DNA from: Corynebacterium sp. Marseille-P4321
GTDB taxonomy: Bacteria > Actinomycetota > Actinomycetes > Mycobacteriales > Mycobacteriaceae
Assembly: GCF_903645305.1 (NCBI RefSeq)
Contig: NZ_CAHJXO010000002.1
Span: forward strand, 62,001 to 126,000
Direction of reading: 5' to 3'
Length of the DNA stretch: 64,000 bases
Below, piece by piece: positions 9,948 to 19,749 of the stretch. The position numbers were made by a program, and so were the translations under genes. Position 1 is the first letter of the stretch, and every line of letters begins with the position of its first letter. The notes under the pieces are model-generated. The model saw only the letters and a list, made by a program, of their open reading frames with translations, searched no databases and was not told the DNA's origin.

Positions 9948-10390
9948 TTGACGGTGTGGACGATCATCACGTCGCAGTCAGACTGACGCGCGACATCCGC
10001 CGGCACGGAGCCCAGCAGGCGGCCGGTGAGCGAGTTAATGCCGCGGTTACCAACCACGAGCAGCTCGGCCTTGTTGTCGTTGACAATGCTCATCAGCGCC
10101 TCAACCGGGGTACCCGGGCGGGTCGCGGTCTGCACGTCGGTGGCGCCAGCGGAGCGAGCGTGGTTCGCGGCCTCCTCGAGGTTCTTCAGCGCCTGGTCGT
10201 CGCCGAGGATGGTCACGGAGTCCTGGCGCAGAGTCTTCGACGCCTGCTCCTCATCCTCGTAGTAGGCGGTGCCGATTACGAGAGTGGAGCCAAACGCCGC
10301 GGCAATCTTTGCGGCGCGCTCGACTGCGAGGAGGGACGACTTCGAGCCGTCAGAACCAACAACGATGGTGCTGTACGGAGTATCGGCCAT
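9944..10390 (-). CDS. Universal stress protein, UspA family
   Basis: A 148-residue single-domain Usp from ATG 10390 (M-A-D-T-P-Y-S-T-I-V-V-G-S-D-G-S-K-S-S). The C-terminal nucleotide-binding signature G-N-R-G-(9 residues)-G-S is intact, so it probably binds ATP. Usp proteins are small cytoplasmic dimers induced by starvation or stress; individual roles are rarely known. An AAAGGTG ribosome-binding site lies about 10 bases upstream. A second Usp gene lies 91 bases upstream on the same strand, likely the product of an old duplication. The stop overlaps that of helR. Confidence 0.93.
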   Translation of the reverse strand: MADTPYSTIVVGSDGSKSSLLAVERAAKIAAAFGSTLVIGTAYYEDEEQASKTLRQDSVTILGDDQALKNLEEAANHARSAGATDVQTATRPGTPVEALMSIVNDNKAELLVVGNRGINSLTGRLLGSVPADVARQSDCDVMIVHTVN

Positions 10391-10481
10391 GAGGATCAAA
10401 CACCTTTCAATGCAAATCAGGGCTTCAGGGCTTCAAAACGGCCACTGCAGTGTTGTGCACAGACAGTGTACCCCCGGCTGA

Positions 10482-10940
10482 TTAGTCGTGCCCCTCAGCC
10501 CGGGTGTCCACCAGCATCACATCCACCGGCGCCTTCTTCGCCACGCTGCCCGGGATGTTGCCGAAAATGCGGCCCGCCATGGAGCGCATGCCCTTGTTAC
10601 CCACCACCAGCAGGTCCACGTCGAACTCTTGCACCGACTCGATGAGCACGTTCGCCGGCTGGCCCGAGCGGGTGACCAAGTTCACCTCGCCCGCCTGCTC
10701 CTCCTTCGCAATCGCGTCGGCCTGCGCGAGGATCTCCTCGGCGTTCGTCTCCGTGACGATATCCACCTTGCTCAGCTCAGCGTTCGTGGAGTTCAGCATC
10801 GAGCCGGACGCGGTGTAGTGCGCGCAGATGATGGTCAACTTTGCCCCGTACACACGCGCGAGGCTTGCGGCGGCGCGCACGGCCACCATGGAGGTGGGTG
10901 AACCGTCCGTGCCGACGGCGATGGATTTGTAGGCGTGCAT
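10482..10940 (-). CDS. Universal stress protein, UspA family (second copy)
   Basis: 152 residues from ATG 10940 (M-H-A-Y-K-S-I-A-V-G-T-D-G-S-P-T-S), with GGAT/AAAGGTT upstream. It shares the Usp layout, with the ATP signature G-N-K-G-(9)-G-N near the C-terminus. It resembles the neighbouring Usp in fold and spacing but differs clearly in sequence, so the pair is not recent. It lies 20 bases downstream of the uvrB stop on the same strand and may be read through from uvrB, though a separate promoter is possible. Confidence 0.92.
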   Translation of the reverse strand: MHAYKSIAVGTDGSPTSMVAVRAAASLARVYGAKLTIICAHYTASGSMLNSTNAELSKVDIVTETNAEEILAQADAIAKEEQAGEVNLVTRSGQPANVLIESVQEFDVDLLVVGNKGMRSMAGRIFGNIPGSVAKKAPVDVMLVDTRAEGHD

Positions 10941-10959
10941 GGTGAGATCCAACCTTTCG

Positions 10960-13059
10960 TTAATTGCCTGTGTCTTTAATACCACGCAGCTCGCGCTTCA
11001 GGTCCGCGATCTCGTCGCGCAAGCGCCCGGCAAGTTCGAACTTCAGCTCGCGGGCGGCGTCGCGCATCTGCACCGTGAGGTCGTCGATAAGCTTCTGCAC
11101 CTCGTCGGAAGCCATCTTCGACACATCGGGTTTGTCCGCGACGGCCGCGTCGGAGCTCAGCGAGGCGGGGGCGTCCTCGTCGCCGTTCTCGTACACCTGG
11201 TCCAAGATGTCCGCGATAGCCTTGCGCAGCGGCTGGGGGTCGATGCCGTGCTCTTTGTTGTAGGCGATCTGCTTCTCGCGGCGGCGCTCGGTTTCGTCGA
11301 TCGCCTCCTGCATGGACTCGGTGATGTTGTCGGCGTACATAATCACCTCGCCGGAGACGTTTCGTGCGGCGCGGCCGATGGTCTGGATGAGCGACTTCGT
11401 GGACCGCAGGAAGCCTTCCTTGTCGGCGTCCAGGATGGCCACCAGCGACACCTCGGGCAGGTCGAGGCCCTCGCGCAACAGGTTGATGCCCACGAGCACG
11501 TCGAACTCGCCGAGGCGCAGCTGGCGCAGCAACTCCACGCGCTGCAGGGTGTCGATGTCGGAGTGCAGGTAGCGCACCTTGATGCCGTTATCCAGGAAGT
11601 AGTCGGTGAGGTCCTCGGCCATGCGCTTGGTCAGCGTGGTCACCAGGACGCGCTCGTCCTTCTTGGTGCGTTGGCGGATCTCCTCGATGAGGTCGTCGAT
11701 CTGGCCCTTCGTGGGTTTGACCGTAACCTTCGGATCCACCAGGCCGGTCGGGCGAATCACCTGCTCGACGAACTCGCCGCCGGAGGCCGCCAGCTCATAG
11801 TCGCCCGGGGTTGCCGACATGTACACAGTCTGGCCCACGCGCGCCTCGAACTCGTCGAAGGTCAGCGGCCGGTTATCTACCGCTGATGGCAGGCGGAAGC
11901 CGAACTCCACCAGGTTGCGCTTGCGCGACATGTCGCCTTCGAACATGCCGCCGATCTGCGGGACGGTCACGTGCGACTCGTCGATGATGGTGAGGAAGTC
12001 CTCCGGGAAGTAATCAATCAGCGTCGCCGGCGCCGAGCCCGCGGGGCGGCCGTCCATGTGCCGCGAGTAGTTCTCAATGCCGGAGCAGAAGCCCACCTGC
12101 TGGATCATCTCCAAGTCGTACTCGGTGCGCATGCGAAGCCGCTGCGCCTCCAGCAGTTTGCCCTTGTTCTCGAGCTCCTCCAGGCGGTCCGCGAGTTCGA
12201 GCTTGATCGCCTCGATCGCCTTTTCCATGCGCTCGTCCGTCGCCACGTAGTGGGTGGCCGGGAAGATGCGTACCTCCTCTTCCTGGCTGATCACATCGCC
12301 GGTCAGCGGGTGGATGTAATAGACCGCGTCCACCTCGTCGCCGAAGAACTCGACGCGCACGGCGACTTCCTCATACGCCGGGATGATGTCCACGGTGTCG
12401 CCTTTCACGCGGAAGGTGCCGCGTTTGAAGTCGATGTCGTTGCGCTCGTACTGCACGTCGACAAGCAAGCGCAAAAACCTGTCGCGCTCCACCTCTTCGC
12501 CCACCCGCAGCACAATCGAGCGATCCAAGTACGATTGCGGCGTGCCCAGGCCATAGATGCAGGACACCGATGCGACCACCACCACGTCGCGGCGGGACAA
12601 AAGCGCCGAGGTGGCGGAGTGGCGCAGGCGCTCCACGTCGTCGTTGATCGACGAGTCCTTCTCAAGGTAGGTGTCCGTCTGCGCGATATACGCTTCCGGT
12701 TGGTAGTAGTCGTAGTAGCTCACGAAGTACTCCACCGCGTTGTTCGGCAGCAGCTGGCGCAGCTCGTTGGCCAGCTGCGCCGCCAGCGTCTTGTTCGGCG
12801 CCATCACGAGTGTGGGCCGCTGCTGCTTCTCAATGAGCCAGGCGGCGGTGGCGGATTTACCGGTACCGGTGGCGCCCATAAGCACCACGTCTTCCTCGCC
12901 GCGGCGCAGCCGCTCGTCCAGCTCTTTGATCGCCGTCGGCTGGTCGCCCGACGGCTCGTACTCGGAGACGACCTCAAAGGCCTTCTCTCGACGCTCAATC
13001 TCGCCCACCGGGCGGAATTCGGACTGCGCGAGGACAGGGTGTTCAGCAGCAAATGCCAT
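10960..13059 (-). CDS. uvrB: Excinuclease ABC subunit B
   Basis: A 699-residue UvrB, the damage-verifying helicase of nucleotide excision repair. It begins [15 protein letters not shown], as in other corynebacteria. The Walker A is GATGTGKS. The beta-hairpin region [11 protein letters not shown], helicase motifs DESHVT and [17 protein letters not shown], and the C-terminal UVR domain ([16 protein letters not shown]) are all present. There is no Shine-Dalgarno. A TAGACT -10 box ends 8 bases before the ATG, so the mRNA is probably leaderless. The longer open frame upstream is antisense to the BASS transporter and not real. Two copies of the dispersed 11-mer lie inside (11082, 12456). Confidence 0.97.
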   Translation of the reverse strand: MAFAAEHPVLAQSEFRPVGEIERREKAFEVVSEYEPSGDQPTAIKELDERLRRGEEDVVLMGATGTGKSATAAWLIEKQQRPTLVMAPNKTLAAQLANELRQLLPNNAVEYFVSYYDYYQPEAYIAQTDTYLEKDSSINDDVERLRHSATSALLSRRDVVVVASVSCIYGLGTPQSYLDRSIVLRVGEEVERDRFLRLLVDVQYERNDIDFKRGTFRVKGDTVDIIPAYEEVAVRVEFFGDEVDAVYYIHPLTGDVISQEEEVRIFPATHYVATDERMEKAIEAIKLELADRLEELENKGKLLEAQRLRMRTEYDLEMIQQVGFCSGIENYSRHMDGRPAGSAPATLIDYFPEDFLTIIDESHVTVPQIGGMFEGDMSRKRNLVEFGFRLPSAVDNRPLTFDEFEARVGQTVYMSATPGDYELAASGGEFVEQVIRPTGLVDPKVTVKPTKGQIDDLIEEIRQRTKKDERVLVTTLTKRMAEDLTDYFLDNGIKVRYLHSDIDTLQRVELLRQLRLGEFDVLVGINLLREGLDLPEVSLVAILDADKEGFLRSTKSLIQTIGRAARNVSGEVIMYADNITESMQEAIDETERRREKQIAYNKEHGIDPQPLRKAIADILDQVYENGDEDAPASLSSDAAVADKPDVSKMASDEVQKLIDDLTVQMRDAARELKFELAGRLRDEIADLKRELRGIKDTGN

Positions 13060-13137
13060 AGGGGGCAGTCTAATTGGGCAATTGCTTATCGACGAGCTCC
13101 GCCCCCACACCCCAGACCCGCAGGTAGCGTGGGCGGT

Positions 13138-13998
13138 ATGTTCGAAACGCTCCAGACCGCGATGGCGCCGGCGTCCGTCCTGTTTGTCGTGGCCATGATG
13201 TTCTCCACCGGATTGACTCTGTCCACCGACGCGCTGCGCAACAGCATCTCGCACTGGCGCTTCCACCTGCGGCTTCTGCTGGTGAACTTCCTCGTCGTGC
13301 CCGGCATCATGCTGCTTTTTGTCACGCTGTTTGGAATTGAGGGGCCGTACGCGACCGGCATGCTCATCCACGGCACCGTCGCCGGCGCCCCGCTGATCAT
13401 GGCGCTGACCAACCTGAGCAAGAACTCGGTGGCCATGGGCGCTACGGTGCAGCTGATCCTCATGGCGGCCACCGTGCTAGTAGTGCCGGTGCTTCTGCCG
13501 CCGCTACTGGGCGGGGTGGATGTCTCAGCCTGGGCCCTGATTAAGCCGCTGCTGGTCCAGATGGTGCTGCCGCTCGCGGCCGGCATGGCGATGTTGAAGT
13601 TTGCCCCCGCTGTCACCGAAAGGATCCAGCCCGTAATCAGCAAGGCAGCCAACGCCATCATGCTGGCGTTTCTCGTGCTCTCCATTGTCGCGTTCGGCTC
13701 CTACTTCACCGACGCCCAGCTGTGGAAGGCCGTGGGCGTGGGCATGCTGGCCCTGCTCGTGGCGTTCTACGTGGGCTACGGCGTGGGCGACGATTTGGCG
13801 GAGCGCTCCCAGCTCGCCGCGCTGGGCACCGCGCAGCGCAACACGGCCGCTGGCGTGATCACCGCGATGGCGTTCGAGGAGCCGCTGGTGTTCATCACCC
13901 TCGTGTTCATCAACAGCTTCATGATGTTCGTGCTCATGGCGTTCGCGAAACGCTTCGGCGCGGACAAGCAGATGCCACTTCTGCCCTCCGCGTCTTGA
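13138..13998 (+). CDS. Bile acid:sodium symporter (BASS)-family membrane protein
   Basis: 286 residues with about nine or ten hydrophobic helices. The start [18 protein letters not shown] is followed by MMFSTGLTL, a hallmark of BASS/SBF proteins. The inverted-repeat halves contain [14 protein letters not shown] and [11 protein letters not shown], the two crossover-helix motifs that bind sodium and substrate. Bacterial members move organic anions such as pantoate or other small acids; the substrate here is unknown. It is divergent from uvrB across a 78-base gap that holds one copy of the 11-mer (13084). The prolyl aminopeptidase gene follows 20 bases later. Confidence 0.87.
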   Translation: MFETLQTAMAPASVLFVVAMMFSTGLTLSTDALRNSISHWRFHLRLLLVNFLVVPGIMLLFVTLFGIEGPYATGMLIHGTVAGAPLIMALTNLSKNSVAMGATVQLILMAATVLVVPVLLPPLLGGVDVSAWALIKPLLVQMVLPLAAGMAMLKFAPAVTERIQPVISKAANAIMLAFLVLSIVAFGSYFTDAQLWKAVGVGMLALLVAFYVGYGVGDDLAERSQLAALGTAQRNTAAGVITAMAFEEPLVFITLVFINSFMMFVLMAFAKRFGADKQMPLLPSAS

Positions 13999-14018
13999 AC
14001 CGTGGGATAATGGCCGCC

Positions 14019-15284
14019 ATGATCTCCACTCTGATCCCCGAAGGTTTCCAAGTACGCGAGCACATTATCGAGGTCCCCTGGGACCGCGAGAACCCGTCGC
14101 TGGGCACGCTCGAGGTGTTCGCGCGCGAGCTGTTTGTTAATCCGGACGCCCCGCCACTCGCCTACTTCCAGGGCGGGCCCGGCAACCCCGGGCCGCGCAC
14201 AATGATGCCGTGGATCCCGGAGGCGCTGAAGCACTACCGCATCTTCCTTATCGACGAACGCGGCACGGGCCGCTCCACCCGCATCGACAAATCGCGCACC
14301 GACCTGATCAACCTTGAGCGCCTCACCCACCTGCGTCCGCCGGACATCGCGGCGGACGCGGAGGATCTGCGCAAGCACCTGGGCTTTGAGAAGTGGGACC
14401 TGCTGGGCAACTCGTTCGGCGGCATCTGCATCGGCGCGTACCTGTCCTACTTCCCCGAGGGCATAAACCGTGCGATGATTACCGGCTCCATGCCGCCGTT
14501 CGGCATCACGGCGGACTTCTACAACGCGAAGATCCTCGACCTGTTGGAGCGTCGTGTGCAGAAGCTTTACGACGAGCACCCCTGGATCGAGGACCGCATC
14601 CGCGAGGTCGGCGAGCACCTGAACAACGTGGAGGAGTTCTTGCCTACCGGCGAGCGCCTCACCTCCGAGCGCTTCCGCTTTACCGGCGTGATGCTCGGTG
14701 AAGAGTCCGGCTGGGAGAAGCTGGCGATCCTGCTGGAGGAGCCGTTCCACCGCGTCGACGGCGAGAAGTGGCTGCGCACCGACTTCCTGGCCACCGTCGG
14801 CATGATCGTGAGCACCGAGACGAACCCCATGTGGCCGGTGATCCACGAGCAGATCTTCGGCGGGCTCACCGAGGACGCCACCGACTGGTCCGGCGAACGC
14901 GTGTACCAGAGCCGCGAGGGCTTCGAGCTGGACGCAGACCCGCGCGGCGAGAAGTTCTACCCGCTGGGCAACGCGTTCTGCCGCTTCCACTTCGACCAGG
15001 ATCCGGCGATGGCACCGTTCCGCGACTACGTCTACGACATCGCGCTCAAGGCCGACTGGTTGCCGGTTGCGAACGAGGAGCAGCTGTTGAAGAACGAGGT
15101 GCCCACGGCAATTCTGCTCTACGAGGATGACATGTTCATCCCGTACGACTTCGCGAAAGAAACGGCGGCGAAGATACCGAACGTCACCGTGGTCAGCCAC
15201 CCCGAGTACCAGCACGACGGGATCTACCTCCACGGCGCCGAGGTCTTCAACATGGTCCACGACGCGCTGCACAAGGAGTCCTAA
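14019..15284 (+). CDS. pip: Proline iminopeptidase-like alpha/beta hydrolase (S33)
   Basis: 421 residues from ATG 14019 (M-I-S-T-L-I-P-E-G-F); an in-frame ATG at 14010 is possible. The fold is the S33 aminopeptidase branch that removes N-terminal proline from peptides. It has oxyanion loop YFQGGPGNPGPR, DERGTGRSTR, nucleophile elbow GNSFGG with the catalytic serine, a helical cap in the middle, and acid and histidine regions LLYEDDMFIP and EYQHDGIYLHG near the C-terminus. It is cytoplasmic. GATAAT (14006-14011) ends 7 bases before the ATG, so translation may be leaderless. A peptide transporter operon follows downstream, which fits peptide use. Confidence 0.88.
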   Translation: MISTLIPEGFQVREHIIEVPWDRENPSLGTLEVFARELFVNPDAPPLAYFQGGPGNPGPRTMMPWIPEALKHYRIFLIDERGTGRSTRIDKSRTDLINLERLTHLRPPDIAADAEDLRKHLGFEKWDLLGNSFGGICIGAYLSYFPEGINRAMITGSMPPFGITADFYNAKILDLLERRVQKLYDEHPWIEDRIREVGEHLNNVEEFLPTGERLTSERFRFTGVMLGEESGWEKLAILLEEPFHRVDGEKWLRTDFLATVGMIVSTETNPMWPVIHEQIFGGLTEDATDWSGERVYQSREGFELDADPRGEKFYPLGNAFCRFHFDQDPAMAPFRDYVYDIALKADWLPVANEEQLLKNEVPTAILLYEDDMFIPYDFAKETAAKIPNVTVVSHPEYQHDGIYLHGAEVFNMVHDALHKES

Positions 15285-15315
15285 CTCCCTGCCCCGATAC
15301 CCCCGGAGACGAAAA

Positions 15316-15388
15316 GTTGCGATCGCAACATTGAATTCTGATCAATGAGTTGCGATCGCACACAGGAAACCATACGTTTATTCGTATG
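15316..15388 (+). promoter_or_regulatory. Triple-palindrome operator before the XRE-TetR regulator
   Basis: Two GCGATCGC-centred palindromes, GTTGCGATCGCAAC (15316-15329) and TGCGATCGCA (15351-15360), have centres 33 bases apart, close to three helical turns. A different palindrome, CATACG-6-CGTATG (15371-15388), overlaps the start codon. Two site types in front of a protein with two DNA-binding domains suggest autoregulation, one site type per domain. Confidence 0.7.
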
Positions 15389-16225
15389 GTTTCTTCCCAC
15401 CCGCATCAGGCTGCGCGTGCCGCCATCCAGGCCGCGGGCCTGAAACAGCGCTTTGTCGCCGAGCCCCTCGGGATCGACCCGAGCAAGCTGTCGAAGTCGC
15501 TGGCCGGCGTGCGCAAGTTCAGCGCGGGTGAACTCGACCGCCTCGCCGAACTCACAGGCGTGGATGTCGAGTGTCTGGCAATGCCGGAACCTGATCCGGT
15601 CGAGCACCCCAACCCCAGGATGAGCGGCGCCGAATTCGCCCGGCGCAAGCAAGACATCCTCGATGCCGCCTGGCCGTTGTTCACGGCCCGCGGCTACCAA
15701 TCAGTCACCGTCGCCGAGATTGCGGCTGCCGCCGGCATGTCGCAGCCGACAGTGCTCTACTACTTCCACTCGAAAAACGACATCTTCATCGCCACCCTCG
15801 ATCTCTGCGCGACGCAAGCTGCGGCCCGCCGGGAGTTCCTCGGCGAGATTCAGGATCCGGCCGAACGGCTGTTGCGCTTCGCGGAGGTGCAGCTCGACGG
15901 TTCCCCGGAATCGAAGCGGGAGTGGACGACGTGGGCGCAATTCTGGGCATCGGCGCCTGCGTTCAGCGACGCCCAACAGGCCACGGCTGCCGCGTACTCG
16001 CGTTGGCAACAGGGTCTGCGCGGAATCGTCGAGGAGGGCATTGCCGCAGGCCGGTTCTACCCCGGCGAGCCGGAGCCCATGGTCAACGCGGTCACCGCGA
16101 TGATCGACGGTTTCGGGGTGCGGATGATTTCGGGGGTGCTCTCCCCGGAGCAGGCCCGCGATGCCGTGACGGCGTACCTGCGCACCTGGGTGTTGCCGGA
16201 AGTGGAAGAGGAAAGGGACAGCTAG
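15386..16225 (+). CDS. Dual-domain regulator: XRE-type HTH plus TetR family
   Basis: 279 residues from ATG 15386. Residues 1 to about 65 form a Cro/C1-type helix-turn-helix (QAAGLKQRFVAEPLGIDPSK, then LSKSLAGVRKFSAGELDRLAELTGV). From about residue 75 a full TetR repressor follows: RRKQDILDAAWPLFTARGY, SVTVAEIAAAAGMSQPTVLYYF, then a helical ligand-binding domain. Carrying both DNA-binding modules in one chain is uncommon. The promoter has three palindromes of two kinds. The gene ends 3 bases before the peptide transporter operon, so it very likely controls that operon and itself. The inducer is unknown. No good ribosome-binding site is visible, so the mRNA may be leaderless. Confidence 0.88.
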   Translation: MVSSHPHQAARAAIQAAGLKQRFVAEPLGIDPSKLSKSLAGVRKFSAGELDRLAELTGVDVECLAMPEPDPVEHPNPRMSGAEFARRKQDILDAAWPLFTARGYQSVTVAEIAAAAGMSQPTVLYYFHSKNDIFIATLDLCATQAAARREFLGEIQDPAERLLRFAEVQLDGSPESKREWTTWAQFWASAPAFSDAQQATAAAYSRWQQGLRGIVEEGIAAGRFYPGEPEPMVNAVTAMIDGFGVRMISGVLSPEQARDAVTAYLRTWVLPEVEEERDS

Positions 16226-16228
16226 ATT

Positions 16229-17785
16229 ATGGTTCAACTCACTCGGCGCCAATTATTGCGTGCCACGGTGCTCGGCGGAGCCGCATTGACGCTGACGTCG
16301 TGCTCGAATGCGGCACCGGTCGAACAGATCGATACCTCAGGCCCGCCCAAGGAGGGCGGCACGTTACGCGTTGGGCTCGTGGGCGGATCCGCGACCGACA
16401 CTATCGACGCGCACATCCCCGCCAGCCAATCCGACGGCGCCCGGCTGATCAACATGTACGACGCACTGGCGCGACGCGACGAGGAGTACCAGCTGCAGTA
16501 CCGGCTGGCCACGGCGATCGAGCCGAACGACGCCGCGGACGAGTGGACGGTCACGCTGCGTGAGGGCGCGCTGTTTTCGGACGGCTCGCCGGTGCGCCCG
16601 GAGGACGTGATCTTCTCACTCGACCGCATTAAGGATCCGGACGATCCGAAGTCGGGTGCGGCCTCGATTAACCATATTGAGCGGATGGAAGTCGTCGATA
16701 AGCAAACGCTCAAAATCTACCTTTCCGCGCCCGACGCGACGCTTATCGATTCGCTGGCGGAGTACCAGATGGGCATCGTCCCGGAAGGCTACGACCCGAA
16801 GAATCCGGTCGGTGCCGGGCCGTTCAAGCTCGAGCACTTCTCCCCCGGACAGTCGACTGTGCTGGTGCGCAACGAGCACTTCTGGGGCGGCGCGCCGTAC
16901 TTGGAGCGCCTCGAGCTCATCGACTTCCAGGAGGAGGACGCGATGCTCAACGCGTTGCTGTCCTCCCAGGTGGATGCAGTCGGTAGCTTGAACCACTCGC
17001 TCGCCCGCGTAATCGAAGCCGACCCGCGCCTATCCATCCTGGTTTCGGAAACCGGCATGTGGCTGCCGCTGACCATGCGCGTGGACGTCGAACCCTTCAA
17101 CGACGTGCGCGTGCGCCAAGCAATGCGTCTTGCCACGAACCGCCAGCAGATGGTGGATCAGGTCTACTCCGGCGAGGGACAGGTGGGCAACGACATGTTC
17201 GCCGTCTACGACAACGCCTACCCGCACGACTTCCCGCAGCGCGAGCAGGACATCGAGGAGGCGAAGCGCTTGCTCGCGGAAGCCGGCTACCCCGACGGCA
17301 TCGATGTCACGCTCGCAGCCGCCGAGATCCAGACCGGTGCTGTGCGTTCCGCCCAGGTCTTCGCGGAGCAGGCGCGCGCCGCCGGGATCAACGTGAAGAT
17401 CGAGCAGGTTGATTCCTCCACCTTCTTCGCGGAAGGCAACTACCTGGAGTACCCGTTCGCGCTGACCTTCTACTACACGCGAAACTTCCTGCAGCAGGTC
17501 AACCAGTGCGCCACCGCGGATTCGCCGTTCAACGAGACGCACTGGGTGGACGATGAATTCACCGCGAAGGCGAACGACGCGCGCACGATTGTCGACGAAC
17601 AACAGCGCGGCGAGATGATCCGCGAGCTGCAGCGAGAGCTTTACGACGAAGGTGGCTACATCATCTGGGGCTTCGCCAACCAGGTCGACGCGTACCACGA
17701 TTACGTCGTCGGGCTTACCCAGCACCCGGGCGGCATGCCGCTGGGTCAGGCAATGTTCGAAAACGTTTGGATTGCGGAGGTTTAA
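16229..17785 (+). CDS. Oligopeptide-type ABC transporter substrate-binding lipoprotein
   Basis: A 518-residue family 5 extracellular solute-binding protein. It starts with a twin-arginine-like lipoprotein signal, T-R-R-Q-L-L-R-A-T-V-L-G-G, ending at lipobox L-T-S-C with Cys25 as the lipidated residue. The mature part has the DppA/OppA order: SQSDGARLINMYDALARRD, TLREGALFSDGSPVRPEDV, and GPFKLEHFSPGQSTVLVRNE. Members bind di- or oligopeptides, nickel chelates or other small ligands at the outer membrane face and deliver them to the permease. It is the first gene of a four-gene operon directly behind the XRE-TetR regulator. The ligand is not determined. Confidence 0.92.
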   Translation: MVQLTRRQLLRATVLGGAALTLTSCSNAAPVEQIDTSGPPKEGGTLRVGLVGGSATDTIDAHIPASQSDGARLINMYDALARRDEEYQLQYRLATAIEPNDAADEWTVTLREGALFSDGSPVRPEDVIFSLDRIKDPDDPKSGAASINHIERMEVVDKQTLKIYLSAPDATLIDSLAEYQMGIVPEGYDPKNPVGAGPFKLEHFSPGQSTVLVRNEHFWGGAPYLERLELIDFQEEDAMLNALLSSQVDAVGSLNHSLARVIEADPRLSILVSETGMWLPLTMRVDVEPFNDVRVRQAMRLATNRQQMVDQVYSGEGQVGNDMFAVYDNAYPHDFPQREQDIEEAKRLLAEAGYPDGIDVTLAAAEIQTGAVRSAQVFAEQARAAGINVKIEQVDSSTFFAEGNYLEYPFALTFYYTRNFLQQVNQCATADSPFNETHWVDDEFTAKANDARTIVDEQQRGEMIRELQRELYDEGGYIIWGFANQVDAYHDYVVGLTQHPGGMPLGQAMFENVWIAEV

Positions 17786-17791
17786 CCGACG

Positions 17792-18739
17792 ATGGGCAAG
17801 TTCATTCTTCGCAGGCTCGCGGTGAGCATCTTCATCCTGTTCGCCGTGTCCGTCATCATTTTCTGCGCCACCCTCCTGCTTCCGGGCTCCCCCGCGGAGG
17901 CGATCCTGGGCCAACAGGCCACCCCGGAACGCATCGCGGCGCTCGAGGCAGAGATGAACCTGGATAAACCCGCGGTGGAGCGGTACTTCCTGTGGCTCGG
18001 CGGGGTGTTCACGGGCGATTTCGGCACGTCGACGTCCACCGGCGGCGCCGTGTCTGAGCTGTTGGGCAAACCGCTGGTCAACTCTTTGGTGCTCATGGCG
18101 CTCGCGGCGCTGTTCGCGATCCCGCTGGGTATTCTCGTGGGCATCTACGCAGCGTGGTGGCGTGGTTACAAGCGCGACACCGCGATCACCTGGGTCACGC
18201 TCATTCTGGCCGCAATGCCGGAATTTGTCATCGGCATCGCCCTGATCACCCTGTTTGCCACCTCGGTGTTCCAGGTGCTGCCCGCGGTGACCATGAGTCC
18301 TCCGGGCAGCAACGTGTGGGAGTTCCCCTCGCAGCTCATTCTCCCCACGCTCACGTTGACGTTGGTGGTCAGCCCGTACATCGCGCGCATGACGCGGGCG
18401 ACGATGATTGAAACGCTCGATTCCGGATACGTCGAAATGGCCCGCTTGAAAGGCGTGCCGGAGCGTCGCGTGATTTTCCGCCACGCCCTGCCGCACGCGG
18501 TGGGCCCGATCGCCCAGGTGGTGGCGATCCAGCTGGCGTGGCTCGCCGGCGGCATCGTGGTGGTGGAGTACCTGTTCCGTTACCCCGGCCTCGGCGTCGC
18601 GCTTATCGACGCAGTGAACTACCGCGACGTCCAAGTCGTCCAGGCCGTCTCGCTGCTCATCGCCGCGGTGTATGTCGTGGTGAACCTGCTCGCCGACATT
18701 GTCGGCATCCTTGCCAATCCGAAGCTAAGGAGCAACTAA
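17792..18739 (+). CDS. Peptide ABC transporter permease, DppB type
   Basis: A 315-residue inner-membrane permease with six predicted helices, starting M-G-K-F-I-L-R-R-L-A-V-S-I. It carries the DppB-type N-terminal region (LLLPGSPAEAILGQQATPERI) and the EAA loop that contacts the ATPase, here YVEMARLKGVPERRVIFRHA. The C-terminal membrane part has the GGIVVVEYLFRYPGLG segment typical of DppB/OppB. It starts 6 bases after the binding protein and its TAA overlaps the ATG of the next permease by one base (TAATG), showing translational coupling. It forms a heterodimer with that partner. Confidence 0.93.
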   Translation: MGKFILRRLAVSIFILFAVSVIIFCATLLLPGSPAEAILGQQATPERIAALEAEMNLDKPAVERYFLWLGGVFTGDFGTSTSTGGAVSELLGKPLVNSLVLMALAALFAIPLGILVGIYAAWWRGYKRDTAITWVTLILAAMPEFVIGIALITLFATSVFQVLPAVTMSPPGSNVWEFPSQLILPTLTLTLVVSPYIARMTRATMIETLDSGYVEMARLKGVPERRVIFRHALPHAVGPIAQVVAIQLAWLAGGIVVVEYLFRYPGLGVALIDAVNYRDVQVVQAVSLLIAAVYVVVNLLADIVGILANPKLRSN

Positions 18740-19749
18740 TGGCTACTCCTGAAAACTCGCTCGAAACGCCGTTGGAGAACCCCTCGCCCGATCAGCGAAC
18801 GGGCGACGAGCTGAAGACTTCATTGTCCAAGCCCGCGCCGTTGCTCTCCCGCATCTGGGCCCAGAACGAGGGCAAGGTCGGCCTGATCATCACCGGCATC
18901 ATTCTCCTGCTCACGGTGGTGGGCTACCTCTTCGCCGAGCAGCTCACCGGCTACTCCACCACCGAGTTCATCGGGTTGCCGTTCACCGACACGGGAGCAT
19001 TCGGCACCGACAACCTGGGCCGCTCCGTGCTTTCGCGCTTCGTGGCTGGCGGTCTCGTCCTGCTCATCACCGCGTTTCTCGCCACCGTGCTCGGCATGGT
19101 GGTGGGCACGATCATCGGCATGATCGCGGGGTACACCGGCGGTGCGACCGACTCGGTGCTCATGCGCCTCAATGACGTGTTGCTCGCGTTCCCGCAGCTT
19201 ATCTTCGCCATGCTCGCCATCGTGATCTTCGGCCCTTCGGCTACCGTTTTGGTGCTGGTCATCGGGCTCACCCACGCTCCGCGCATCGCCCGCGTGGCCC
19301 GCGCGGCGACGCTGGATGTGACCAACGAGGACTACATCCGCGCCGCCCAGATGTACTCAGTGCCGCACTGGAAGATCTTGGGCCAGGAAGTGTTGCCGAA
19401 CATCACCGGCCCCCTCGCCGTGGAGGCCGGACTGCGTCTGACGTACTCCATCGGCTCGATCGCCTCCCTGTCCTTCTTGGGTTTGGGTATCCAGCCGCCG
19501 ACCGCGGACTGGGGCCTGATGATCAACGAGAACCGCATCGCGCTGTCCATTCAGCCGTGGGGTGTGCTGTTGCCGGTGATCGCGATCGCGTTGCTCACCA
19601 TCGGCACAAACCTGCTCGCCGACGCGACCGCCCGCGCCACCGCCACCACTGCCATGCCGGTCAAGCGCTCCGGCGCGCAGGTCGCGGGTGAGCAGCAGCC
19701 GAAAAACGAACCCATCCGCCACGGCGCCCCGGTAAAGGAGACCCGCTGA
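18739..19749 (+). CDS. Peptide ABC transporter permease, DppC type
   Basis: A 336-residue partner permease. About 50 hydrophilic residues precede the first helix (NEGKVGLIITGIILLLTVVG), the usual DppC/OppC pattern. The segment FGTDNLGRSVLSRFVAGG is a family hallmark. The EAA loop reads DYIRAAQMYSVPHWKILGQE. ATG 18739 is chosen over upstream frames because it overlaps the preceding stop. It pairs with the DppB-type protein to form the pore. Its TGA overlaps the ATG of the fused ATPase gene by one base. Confidence 0.93.
   Translation: MATPENSLETPLENPSPDQRTGDELKTSLSKPAPLLSRIWAQNEGKVGLIITGIILLLTVVGYLFAEQLTGYSTTEFIGLPFTDTGAFGTDNLGRSVLSRFVAGGLVLLITAFLATVLGMVVGTIIGMIAGYTGGATDSVLMRLNDVLLAFPQLIFAMLAIVIFGPSATVLVLVIGLTHAPRIARVARAATLDVTNEDYIRAAQMYSVPHWKILGQEVLPNITGPLAVEAGLRLTYSIGSIASLSFLGLGIQPPTADWGLMINENRIALSIQPWGVLLPVIAIALLTIGTNLLADATARATATTAMPVKRSGAQVAGEQQPKNEPIRHGAPVKETR

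Noticed and set aside
11971..13137. Long plus-strand open frame antisense to uvrB, joined to the BASS gene
   Set aside because: It is a GC-rich antisense shadow of uvrB; homology begins only at ATG 13138.
17030..18634. 534-codon minus-strand frame over the peptide transporter
   Set aside because: Shadow frame spanning two real genes.
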